Assembly (NCBI GenBank): GCA_019188255.1
Contig: JAETXT010000002.1
Span: forward strand, 5,332,001 to 5,396,000
DNA from: Verticillium longisporum
Taxonomy: Eukaryota > Ascomycota > Sordariomycetes > Glomerellales > Plectosphaerellaceae
Length of the DNA: 64,000 nucleotides
Direction: 5' to 3'
The position numbers and the translations under genes are program-made. Below the pieces are notes generated by a model. The model had not been told where the DNA came from. It did no database searches and saw only the letters and a program-made list of their open reading frames with translations. Below, one piece after another: positions 22,459 through 31,578 of the stretch (position 1 is the stretch's first letter; the number at the start of each line of letters is the position of its first letter).

Positions 22459-23427
22459 ATGTCCAAATCAACAACACCTCCCCTTCCCCACGACCCCAAG
22501 CCCCATGTCCCCTACCTCACATCTTATGACTCCCTCCCCGTCTCTCTCCCCGCCGACTTTCTCACCTCTGCGCCGCCCAAGACCATAACAGCGGCCCCCA
22601 TAGACTGGCCCTCGACCCCGCTCCCCGAATGGCAGGGCCGCCACGCCACGGTCCTCGACAACGTCCTCACGCCCCAGGAGTGTGAGCTCCTCCTGGCCCT
22701 CGCCGAGCGCAGCGCCACGGACCAGTCCCGCCCATGGCAGCCGGCCATGGTCAACATTGGCGCCGGCCGCGAGATCCTGGAACCCGAATACCGGAACAGC
22801 GACCGCATCGTCTGGGACGAGGACGAGGTCGTGCGTCGGCTCTGGGCGAGGGTCAAGCTCGCGCGGCACGGGGACGGCACGCCGTTCTTCGCCGACGACG
22901 GGCCCATGGTGTGGGCGTCGGGGGATGCCGTGGACGGCGGGTGGCGGTTCTGGGGGCTCAATCGCAGGATGAGGTTCCTGAAGTACGGACCTGGGCAGTT
23001 TTTCCGACGTGAGTGCTTCTTCTTCTTCTTCTTCTTCTTCTTCTTGCGGGCGAGACGTGAGATGCGAGACTGCCCGACTGACTCGACGACAGCACACTGC
23101 GATGGGACGTACGAGGAGGCCGCGGAGGGACGGCATCTGAGGACGTATTACACGGTGCACTTTTACCTCAACGACTCGGTGCAGGCTGTTGGCGATGACG
23201 CCGGAGCGGATCTCAAGGGCGGTGCGACATGTTTTCTTTCTTATGATGAGAAGAGGAGGCTCGATGTCGATCCCAAGGCAGGCCGGGCGCTCGTTTTCCA
23301 GCACCCGCGGATGTACCATGCTGGCGACGATGTTTTGGCCGGGACAAAGTACACGATGCGGACAGAGATGATGTATGAACTGGTAGACAGTGTCTCAAAG
23401 GACAAAGATGATGAGGAGCTGGCTTGA
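22459..23427 (+). CDS. 2OG-Fe(II) oxygenase, prolyl 4-hydroxylase-like
   Basis: Two exons (22459-23008 and 23093-23427) give 294 residues; an in-frame ATG at 22390 would add 23 residues of less protein-like sequence. The domain covers about residues 60-285. RFLKYGPGQFFR joins across the intron to PHCDGTY, giving the first two iron ligands of HxD; the distal histidine is in HPRMYHAGDDVLAGTKYT, with Lys/Arg for 2-oxoglutarate binding downstream. The double-stranded beta-helix order is that of the P4Hc family. No signal peptide or membrane span is seen, so it is probably cytosolic or nuclear. Substrate unknown. The intron is 84 nt, a multiple of three without stop, and consists largely of CTT repeats, so an unspliced message would still be translatable. 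Confidence 0.85.
   Translation: MSKSTTPPLPHDPKPHVPYLTSYDSLPVSLPADFLTSAPPKTITAAPIDWPSTPLPEWQGRHATVLDNVLTPQECELLLALAERSATDQSRPWQPAMVNIGAGREILEPEYRNSDRIVWDEDEVVRRLWARVKLARHGDGTPFFADDGPMVWASGDAVDGGWRFWGLNRRMRFLKYGPGQFFRRECFFFFFFFFFLRARREMRDCPTDSTTAHCDGTYEEAAEGRHLRTYYTVHFYLNDSVQAVGDDAGADLKGGATCFLSYDEKRRLDVDPKAGRALVFQHPRMYHAGDDVLAGTKYTMRTEMMYELVDSVSKDKDDEELA
23016..23045. repeat. (CTT)n microsatellite inside the oxygenase intron
   Basis: About ten CTT units immediately after the GTGAGTG donor. In the intron it forms a pyrimidine tract close to the 5' splice site rather than the 3' one. If translated it would read poly-Phe. Confidence 0.9.
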
Positions 23428-23607
23428 GATATAGGTATGCAAGATATGTACAGATAGGGGCTTGGTGGGCAAGGAAAAAAATCGGTATCGGCAAGGGCAT
23501 GTAAGATGCTCATAGTTATGGCCAGTCACAAACGATCCAGCGTCAAGATGTGATCTGGTATCTCCTTACCCGAGTCAAACACATCAATAAGAGGAGATTG
23601 AAACAGT

Positions 23608-24814
23608 TCAAAGCCGCGCTTGCTCCCCCGAACGAGCTCCGTCAACCTTGTTCGCGCCCACCCTCTTCACAAAGTCGAGCACGCGCGTGTAGTAATCACT
23701 CGTCTTGGAGTGGGCGGCGAACATGTAGAAGCAGTGCGGCATACCGTGGTAAGTCTGGAGCTCCGTGGGGACGCCCTCGGCCTGGAGGCGTTCGGCGTAT
23801 GCGATGCCTTCGTCCCGCAGAGGATCGAGACCGGCCACCTGAACAACTGTTTTCGTCCAACTCAGTGACTGGTATCAAAGTAGAAGAGGACTCTGTACTC
23901 ACGCGCTGGAGGCAACCCCTTGAGCGTCTTCGCCAGCAAGGGCGAGTGATCTTGGTGCGGCTGGGGATCTGGTAGGTATAGGTCCAGGAAGAACTCCATG
24001 CGGCGTGCGCAGACGACGGATGCATCATAGTTCTGCTGATAGCTTCCGTACTCGTACTTATCCGCCGGGAAGAACTTGGGGTGGCAGGTCACGGGGAAGT
24101 TGAGGATTTGTCCCCGTACACCGGTCATGCCAGCACTGCGGGCCTTTTGAGCAATGACGGCGGCGATACCGCCCCCTGCAGAGCCACCAATGAAGATGAT
24201 GTTCTCGGGGTCAGCGCCGAGAGAGACAGCGTTCTTCTTGGCTCATTTTGTAGCATCCCAGCTGTCCTCGATGGCATAGGGGAACTTGAACTCTGGCGCC
24301 CTAGTCTTGTTAGACACAGACTCGTCTTCTCAACCGGCCAGGGTGTTCGCAGTAGACAAGGTACTCACATTCGGTAATCCACGCTCACGACAACCACGTT
24401 TCCCAGTCCCGCCATGAGCAAGCTCTCAGGCTCCTCGGTAGAGTGTCCTCCAACCGCCCATCCGCCTCCGTGAAACCGAACCGCCAGGGTCGCGCGATCA
24501 GTCGTTGGTCTTTTGCTTTTGTAAATCTTGACCCCGATCTGTGTGCCATCCCGCACGGGGATCTTGCGCATCTCGGTCACCACATCGACGCCCTCCAAAG
24601 GGCAACCGTCGGGTGCCGGGGGTGGAGCCATCCATGCGGCCTTGAAAGCGTCCATGTCCAGGCCGGGCTCCCACATGGGCGCGACTGCGGCGTCTGTTGC
24701 ATCCTTAACCTTGGCAAATTCAGGGTCAATCGTGGAGAGATGTCCGTTCTTAGGGAGCGGTTTGAAGTTTGGATCGAGGGTCACATAGTCTGCCTTGGAC
24801 TTGAGTTGAACCAT
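23608..24814 (-). pseudogene. HSL-type alpha/beta hydrolase (esterase) with in-frame TGA
   Basis: Three exons (24814-24369, 24300-23903, 23846-23608; introns 68 and 56 nt) add up to 361 codons in frame, but codon 168 (24245-24243) is TGA. The rest is intact: the oxyanion-hole HGGGW in exon 1, the nucleophile elbow GGSAGGG shortly after the stop, the acid in GLDPLRDEG and the histidine in YHGMPHCFY, all typical of the hormone-sensitive-lipase family. The stop stands in DATK-stop-AKKNA, where relatives commonly have Trp, so one TGG to TGA change explains it. As read, the product would end before the nucleophile and be inactive. It may be a recent loss, a sequence error, or readthrough; no special readthrough context is evident. 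The ATG at 24814 was chosen because upstream in-frame residues look like leader. Tail-to-tail with the oxygenase gene (180 bp). Confidence 0.85.
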
Positions 24815-25647
24815 GATGGGCGGACGGGGTAACGGTGTCGACCTGAGGTGCTCCAAGCTCCTTGACGCGCAGAGATGTACTGTTGAACGATATGTGTGTC
24901 CCGTTGTCGAGTAGCACCACAGAAGAAATCCAGACGGAATCGACAGGATGATGCATCGAGGGACAAAGGAGCATATGCAGCACTCTTGTATCACGGGGCA
25001 CGAGCATGTCTTCCAACATACAAGTCAGGTCCGAGAGGACAAGACCCCTGGCACTAGTCATGAGCAACGAGCTGTTAGCTCTTGTGGGGGCATGGCGTCT
25101 GGGGGAGATGTCAAACGAGATGTTTCCTGCAGTGTTCGGAAAACGCTTGCCAGTACTGGTTGTCTCGGTGAAGATACACCATCAGGTGGGCACATCGACA
25201 GTGACAGGGCACCACTGGACGCAACGATCAAAGATCCAATCAAAATCAACTTGAGCTGGCCTCTCGCCATGTCAGTAATTGCACCGCGAGTGACAAATTC
25301 GCATTGATAAAGCAAAGAGTTTGTGACATTTTCACGAAACTCAAGTGATGGCGTATGTTCGCATGGCGTATGTTCGCCATTGTCGGTTATCCTTCTCCGT
25401 GCCGAAGCCAGACGCGAGAGGGGCGTGCGGGGTTTGGTGTGAGCCAGAGCTCCCCCCCGCTGGCTGCCAAGACCCTACCCTCGTCGCGACCTCGACACCA
25501 AAGCCGATGCCTTTTGGTGGAAGGGATCCTGAGAATGCCGGCATGGATGTGCGTTCGTGGTGTCCTCGGATTTTGGGTGTCGAGTCACGATTCTCACCTC
25601 ACGCTCTTCGGATCGCCCAACCTAGTGCCTGATCATCACCCACGCCC
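24815..25647. other. intergenic region
   Basis: No gene supported. A 15-bp unit ATGGCGTATGTTCGC is directly doubled at 25349-25378; otherwise unremarkable. Confidence 0.55.
25349..25378. repeat. two-copy 15-bp direct repeat
   Basis: ATGGCGTATGTTCGC occurs twice head-to-tail without mismatch in non-coding DNA. Confidence 0.85.
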
Positions 25648-26378
25648 TCAGGCCCCCCAAGTGACGGCCATGGCCTTGAACACCTTGCAGTCCACCTTGT
25701 GCCCGCCCTCACCCCAGTCCTTCTTCTGACACTCCTACACATCATCAGCCATTCCCCTCCCATTCTCCTCATCAGACGAGGGGCAAAGTCCCCAAAGCTT
25801 ACCTTGCTGCAATATCTCGCGCGCCCACAGCCCGTGCATCGCATGAGCGCGTCCCCCTCCGTCTCTTCCTTCTCGCACCCCGCGCAGACCGCCGCCTCGC
25901 CCCCGCGCGCCGCCTCGCCGAGCTGCCGCCCGAGGTCGAGCACCCTCTCGAGCCCCGCCGGCAGGTAGTGCACACCCGTGCCACGGCCCTCGCCGACGCG
26001 CACGAAGCCGCGCTTGCCCTCGGCCGGGCTCGTGCGCGTGGCGCCCGGGACGACGACGGTCCAGCCGCTCTTGACGGGGCGGAGGTCGATGCCGCGGTCC
26101 TCAAAGGTGATGGCAAAGTCGGCGCCCGCGCGGTCTGTCGCGATGAGCGTCGGCTTGGTGATGGTCATGTTCTGCTTGACCTCAGCCAGGAGAAAGTGCG
26201 TCGTCGTGGCGGGCACGGGAGTGTAGGTAGGCGGCGCTGAGGCGTCGGGCGCGTCGCCCGGGGCGTAGGGTGGCGGGTCATTGGACTTCTTGGAGGGCGG
26301 AGGGGGGATGTTGGACCCGAGAGGGAGATCGGCGAACGCAGGGAAGGCGGCCGGGGAGGTGAAATCTGGAAGCAGCAT
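25648..26378 (-). CDS. MYND-type zinc-finger protein
   Basis: Two exons (26378-25803, 25734-25648; 68-nt intron GTAAGC...GTGTAG) give 220 residues. The first ~55 residues are Pro-rich and disordered. A conserved middle (about 60-145, HFLLAEVKQNMTITKPTLIA then GWTVVVPGATR) is of unknown function. The C-terminus is a MYND finger: CAGCEKEETEGDALMRCTGC, then RARYCSKECQKKDW and HKVDC, supplying the seven Cys and one His expected; the intron falls inside the finger between CSK and ECQ. MYND fingers bind proline-rich peptides in partner proteins. No SET domain is present, so it is not a methyltransferase of the SMYD type. A single-exon reading would lose half of the finger. Confidence 0.82.
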
Positions 26379-27031
26379 CGTGTGCGTGTGTGAATTTGTG
26401 TGGTGAGATGTGAGATGTGAGGTGTGAGGCCCGAGAGTGATGTCCCGGAAGACGTGCGTTCGCTGATGAGATGACTCAAGCAGCTGACGACTGCTTTGTA
26501 AACCTGTAGAAAGTATCTGTAAGCGTGATGATCAAGTGTTGCGATCTTGGCGTTGGTTGTAATCCCCCGTCGAATCTTGTAGACGGCGAATGAAGACGGG
26601 AAGTCTCATGGCAGTTCTGTAGGAGACAGGCAGCATCTTTCGTCGAGACGTTGCCCCAAAGTGAAACGACTTGGCGCTCGGGACGCGACAAAAGCCCCAC
26701 AACGGAACTCTTTGTCAAGTCGCCGCCATCATCAAGACGCTCTTAGAATGGCATTGCTTCTGTCACCTCCCTAACTTCACCATTCGACAGCGGCACAAGA
26801 TATTAACAATGTATTCATACGAAAGTGGGACTCGGACCTTCCGAGTCCTTTCTTGCTTGTTGGGGGACACCGCCCCATGCGAGTACCCTGACAGCCTCAG
26901 ATCAACGCCATTGACAGAAGAAGGCCAAATTTCAACTTCCATGTATTCCAACGCCGATACGCCCCACCCTATTCCGCATGAGAAAGAATATGAGAAAGAA
27001 AACCCTCGTTCATCTTCTCTCAAGAAATCGA
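26379..27031. other. intergenic region
   Basis: About 650 bp without a supported gene. A short GATGTGA-type tandem lies at 26404-26429 in the leader of the MYND gene. Confidence 0.5.
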
Positions 27032-28545
27032 CTAGGCGTCGCCCACGCTCATCCACGCCCACGTTGAGAGGGCCGTTGCCAGAACCATGAACGTCAAGAT
27101 GCCGGCACCGGCCCTGTCGCCCATCTTTATCGGCTTGTGGTGATCCATAATGTCTTGCGAGTCCGCGCCCGCGTTGAAGTCCCCCTTGGATGTACCGCCC
27201 GTGCTGTTAGTCAACGGAGCCTTGGCGCTGCCGATGAGGAGTGAAGACACGGCGCTCATTACGTTCATCGTCTGGCCCGCACCCGTCTTGCCGTCGTACT
27301 GGCCAGAGTACCACTGGAATCCGCACGTGCGTCCGTCGGTGCCGCCAGTGCATTGGGCGATTGCCTTCTCCGCCGAGTTGCGAAGCACCGGAAGAATCGT
27401 GTCTGCCGTGAAGGGGGCCACCTGCGTCATGGTGGAAAGCCAGCGGGCGACATAGCCTTTGAACGACAACATGTCCGTCGTGCAGCTCATCTTCTTTTCG
27501 CATGCCACCTCGTAAGCAATGTTGTTAGGGAAAAAGACCTCAATAGTCCTCTGTAGAAGGCCCTCGATACGTGTCTTCCACTTCGCGTCACCGTCGGTCT
27601 ATCTCATGTCAGTACTCGCTCAAAACCGCATTCGTCCGTCCGGGGTGAGTGACGGCAAGTGACGTACATAGTTGTACATGTGGGCGGCGCCCAAAAGGAA
27701 GACGCCGTTGTTGTAAGAGAACTGGGCCTTGTTGATATCGGTACAGTTATGCTCGACGTGGCCGCCGTCGTAAATGTTGTATTCAGAGTCGATGAAGCCG
27801 ACGCTCGTCATCCAGTCCCACGTCTTGTCGGCCCAGTCTGCGTACGTCGAGTTCTTGGTGTAGCGCGCGAGGCGAGCACCAATGTTGAAGAAGCAGCCGT
27901 TGGCGATACCTGCAAAGTTGTCAGTCTCTTACAGATGCTCCATATGAAATGGGGGTGCACAGGGGGATTCGCCGTACTGTTCTTGTAGTTGTAGCCGTTG
28001 TTGGCGAAAGGAATCTGCCATCGCAAGCCACCGCCGCACGTCTCGTCGTGTCGATCGGGCGAGGCTTGCGTGTGAAATACGGCCTGGGCGAGCGACAACC
28101 ACTGTGGCTCGTCCTCGGGCGGGTCAGGAAAGCCGACTTCGGCAGCCAGCATGGCGGTCATGCCCCAGAAGCCTTGATCGTCGTTGCCGAGGGACATGGT
28201 GACGTTGCTTGGCATGTAGTCGCGGCCTTCGCCGACCTGCCAAAGCATGGATTGGGTAATAATGTCGTTGTACGTGTCGTCGCCCGTGAGGTGCCAGTAA
28301 TCGATCAGGGCTCCCCACATTGCGCCAGCCTCCCACCAGTAGTAATCACCTGCCGGAGGCGGACCGGGCAGGATGCCAGGCGTGTGGCCTGTCTCGTTGC
28401 CGTGATAGTATGCCACCAAGTCATGAGCGAGTGTCTTGGCCGCACTCCGGATTGCGTCGTCCGATTGGATACTGTAAACAGCTGCGTGGGCTGTGTGAGC
28501 CGAGAGTAGCGTCGTCGCGGCGCGCGCGACGAATGAGCCCTTCAT
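27032..28545 (-). CDS. GPI-anchored GH76 protein (Dfg5/Dcw1 family)
   Basis: Three exons (28545-27978, 27909-27668, 27598-27032; introns 68 and 69 nt) give 458 residues. The ATG at 28545 begins a clear signal peptide ([20 protein letters not shown]); an upstream in-frame start would bury it. Family signatures are [20 protein letters not shown], the catalytic Asp pair in [39 protein letters not shown] and [20 protein letters not shown]. The C-terminus is a hydrophobic GPI-type tail ([17 protein letters not shown]) after a hydrophilic spacer. Yeast Dfg5 and Dcw1 act at the plasma membrane as proposed transglycosylases that move GPI proteins onto cell-wall glucan. Several N-glycosylation sites are present. 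Neighbours give no functional clue. Confidence 0.93.
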
Positions 28546-30579
28546 CGTGAAGAGGTTGTTTTGTTGCTTGTGGAAGACGAAGATGAGGAGAGGGGAGAGG
28601 AGAGCCGATAAGCGAGTGACTGGATGGGCGACAAGAACAAATGGAAGGGTGCGCCCGATGAGTGTGTCGACAGCCAAGTGCACGGAAAGCCTGAGACTGG
28701 GAAAGATTAAGACAGGTGAAGATGGGGGAAGGGAGGTCAAGAGATGGTAAAGAGTGGAGGAGACCCGGAGATGAACAAGCTAAGGTAAGGCAGGAGGAGG
28801 GAGAGGAAGGAGACTGAGACAAGAGGCAGAGAAGGGACAGAGAAGGAGGATCCGGGCTACCATAGTAGGACGGCGTCTGACGACTGATCAGGTACCGTCG
28901 GGGGCTACCTGACGACTACCTGTTGGTCACGTACCTGATTCGGGGCCCCCCTCTTCCCCCCCCCCCAGCCTCAACATGGGCAGGAGAAAACCAGTTCGTA
29001 GGACTCGTAATCGTCTCTCCCTTCAGCCTGTAAAAGTGCGCGATGGGCGACATGGTGCGGCCATGGACAGGGGACCAGCGGTGGTGGAATGTGGGTGCCT
29101 CTGTGCCGAGTTCCGGGTGTGCCTGCCAACGCTGTCTCTGTCGCGCTTGCCTGCCCTGCGCCTGCCCATCCCAGCTTTTTCGAGGGTCGGCCCTGCCTTT
29201 TCCGTAGGGTGGCCAATGGGCGCCGCGCCAAGGCCTTTGACTGGCAAGAGAAGCCTGCCAAGCATCTGCCAGTGGTCTTGGTCCCGTTGCTTGGCGATCT
29301 CTCAGCGCCCTGAAACCCTTGTTCTTTCTGCCCTGTCGCCCGACGGTCGGGTTTCTTCATCATCGTCCCATCAATTGACCCTCAACCCCATCCCACCATC
29401 GTCGTGGCGTTCGTGCGTCCGCAGTTCTCGACCGCACGACGAACGACCTGTGAGCATGTCTGCGTACATTCGGGGAACGGGGATGAAAAGGGGGCAGGCC
29501 GCGCCCTGGATGGCGCGTTCGAGACCACGTTCCAGCGAGTGAACCTGGCTTCCAGCCAATCATGGCCCTACTCACCCCCCCAGTCGGTGGCTTTCTCGTG
29601 CTTGAGCATCGACTTTTAAGCTTGTTATGCTGCTGTCAATACCATGCGCCAACGTACCTGAGCACCAGGTACTCTGCCGTGCGTCTGGCATGTGTACCTG
29701 CAAAGTATCGCTGCGCATAGAGGATACCTCTGGCCATCCTCCTCTGAACGTAGGTAGCCTGCCAGCCGTCGTACCATCGGCCGTCCCTCCTCCACCAACC
29801 TCCCCTTCGCCCCCGCTACCCCTGAATATCTGAATGCCGCTGCCGCTATCATAAGAATGGATGTTCGCCCATCCTTGGCCTCGTTTGATAACGCTGCGTT
29901 GAACACGCGACATGAACATACCCTCACGCACCGAACACACGTCCGTTGGTATTGACATGTAGCTCAGCCCAAAAGCTGGGTCAACAGAAGTTGTCCCTGC
30001 GCCTATACTGCCGCGCCGGGATCTGTGGAGTCAACCGTCTTGGCACAAGACTGGGCATTCGAGATCCTCCTTCAGCATTGGGATGGGCTGTGCATGCATG
30101 GCACGCGACATTGGCGGCCCGGGGGGGGGGCTTTTTTTCAACTACACCTCTCTCATGAAGAGCGCGAAACAGTCGACTCCTATGACGACAAAGGGTTTTG
30201 ATGGTCTCCAAGTTCTCCTTGCGGGAGAAAGTTCAGTTCGAAGGTGCGTGGGTACCAACAGCAGGGCCCTCACACTCAACTCCTTTCGCGCTCGCCGGCC
30301 CGAACGCGCGCCCCCCGTCCCCCCTAATTTTAGGAGCGCACGGGAATGTGCCGGCTGCGACGGCACACAGTTACGCGTGATTTCATCGGATTGGCCGCGA
30401 ACTCAATTGCTCAGTGAATGCACGTGACACACGATGGTGCAGGGTCGCCTTAGTCAGAAGATGAAGTACCGTTTACTTCCTCTGTCAAAATGGAATGACA
30501 GCTTGGCCCCAGCACTGTGTTTACCAAGTGACTCAAGACATGTCGCATCGCCTCACACTATTAGCGTTGCAAGAGTTGT

Positions 30580-30596
30580 AAAAAAAAAAAAAAAAA
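30580..30596. repeat. A17 homopolymer
   Basis: Seventeen consecutive A, with a second A-run at about 30640, in non-coding DNA. It does not follow a coding region and no retroelement body is attached, so it is not evidence of retroposition. Confidence 0.8.
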
Positions 30597-30947
30597 GGAG
30601 CCAAATGATTGTGTGGGCGCTATTCTAGCACCAAAGCCAAAAAAAAAACGTACACCAGACGGTGCTGTCCGCATAATCCAGTTGTACACCAACGCCGCTT
30701 CCACCACCCATCCTCGCCCACCTACCTACCTAGATTACAGCAAACGATCGTCTGACCATACCTCGTTTCGCGACAATAAAACCCACAGACAGGTTTATAT
30801 GTATAAGTGGGAAAGCAAGCTCTTGTTTGAAAGGAATCAAGGACCCGGGAATAAACTCCATCGCTCAGAACGGGAAGACTGGAGACTCAAGAGCTTATCC
30901 TGATGAAGAAACAAAAATGCACATCGCTTGCTATATGCTTATCCACC

Positions 30948-30964
30948 GTCGTCGTCGTCGTCGT
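30948..30964. repeat. (GTC)n microsatellite
   Basis: Five to six GTC units directly next to the stop codon of the But2-domain gene, in its 3' UTR. Confidence 0.85.
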
Positions 30965-30966
30965 AG

Positions 30967-31578
30967 TTAAATGTAGGAAATGCGGGCACCAGCAACAGCG
31001 ACGTTCCAAGAAATATGGTCGTGGTCGTAGACGCCGACGAGCTCAAAGGCTTCGACGGTGCCGGGGGCCTTGCAGGGCGTGCGCTTGGTCAGGTAGGAGC
31101 TGTACGTGGCATCCCAGGTAGCGAGGCCACCGCGCTGAACCGACATGCGGCCGAGATTGACATTGCGTTGGTTGCCGGGAGCCCAGCCTGACGTGCAGCC
31201 GGGAGCGGGGGCCAGGCTGGTGTAGAGGTCGACCTTCTTGCTGCCGTACAGAGAGGCGCCCTCGTCGAGGAAGAACTCAAAGAGGCACTGCTTGCCGGTG
31301 ACACCCTCGGGATAGGTAAAGGTCATGAGGGTGGTGAAGTCGCGGCCCTTGTTGTCGGTGGCCTTGTCGACGAGGCCGTAGGAAACCTCGCACTGGATGG
31401 CGCCGTTGCTCACATCGTACGTGGAGACGGACGAGGGCTGGAAGTAACCGCTGGGAGTGGGGTCCGGAGTCGGGGTGGAGTGGCCGGGGCCGGTGGAGTT
31501 GGAGTACCGGGCCTCGAGGGGAGCGCCCAGAACGGAGCCGGCGGCAAGTGTGAGGGCGACAATGGCGTAGGAGAGCAT
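30967..31578 (-). CDS. secreted But2-domain protein
   Basis: An intronless ORF of 203 residues with a signal peptide (MLSYAIVALTLAAGSVLGAP) followed by LEAR, a possible Kex2-type site. A short Thr/Pro spacer (about 30-45) leads to a beta-rich domain to the C-terminus with KQCLFEFFLDEGASLYGSKK, GNQRNVNLGRMSVQRGGLAT and VEAFELVGVYDHDHISW, which fit the But2 C-terminal domain seen in many small secreted fungal proteins. Four cysteines remain in the mature part, enough for two disulphides. The name comes from an S. pombe protein and does not imply ubiquitin binding in the secreted ones; function is unknown. The gene is divergent from fluG over 1.7 kb. Confidence 0.78.
   Translation of the reverse strand: MLSYAIVALTLAAGSVLGAPLEARYSNSTGPGHSTPTPDPTPSGYFQPSSVSTYDVSNGAIQCEVSYGLVDKATDNKGRDFTTLMTFTYPEGVTGKQCLFEFFLDEGASLYGSKKVDLYTSLAPAPGCTSGWAPGNQRNVNLGRMSVQRGGLATWDATYSSYLTKRTPCKAPGTVEAFELVGVYDHDHISWNVAVAGARISYI

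Larger units (their letters stand above)
28546..30966. other. 2.4-kb intergenic region, promoter of the GH76 gene
   Basis: No convincing gene. It contains C11 at 28956-28966, G10 at 30121-30130, A17 at 30580-30596, and many TACCTG/CAGGTA words, densest at 28888-28936 and 29655-29760. The 188-codon plus-strand frame at 28976-29542 lacks protein-like composition. Confidence 0.55.

Noticed and set aside
22468..23319. 283-codon minus-strand frame opposite the oxygenase gene
   Set aside because: It contains poly-Glu from the intronic CTT tract and no motif; the sense strand has the full HxD...H active site.
28976..29542. 188-codon plus-strand ORF
   Set aside because: Composition is random-looking and all frames in this stretch are about equally open; no motif.
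30580..30596. A17 run as the tail of a retroposon
   Set aside because: No reverse transcriptase, gene copy or target-site duplication next to it; other homopolymers occur nearby.
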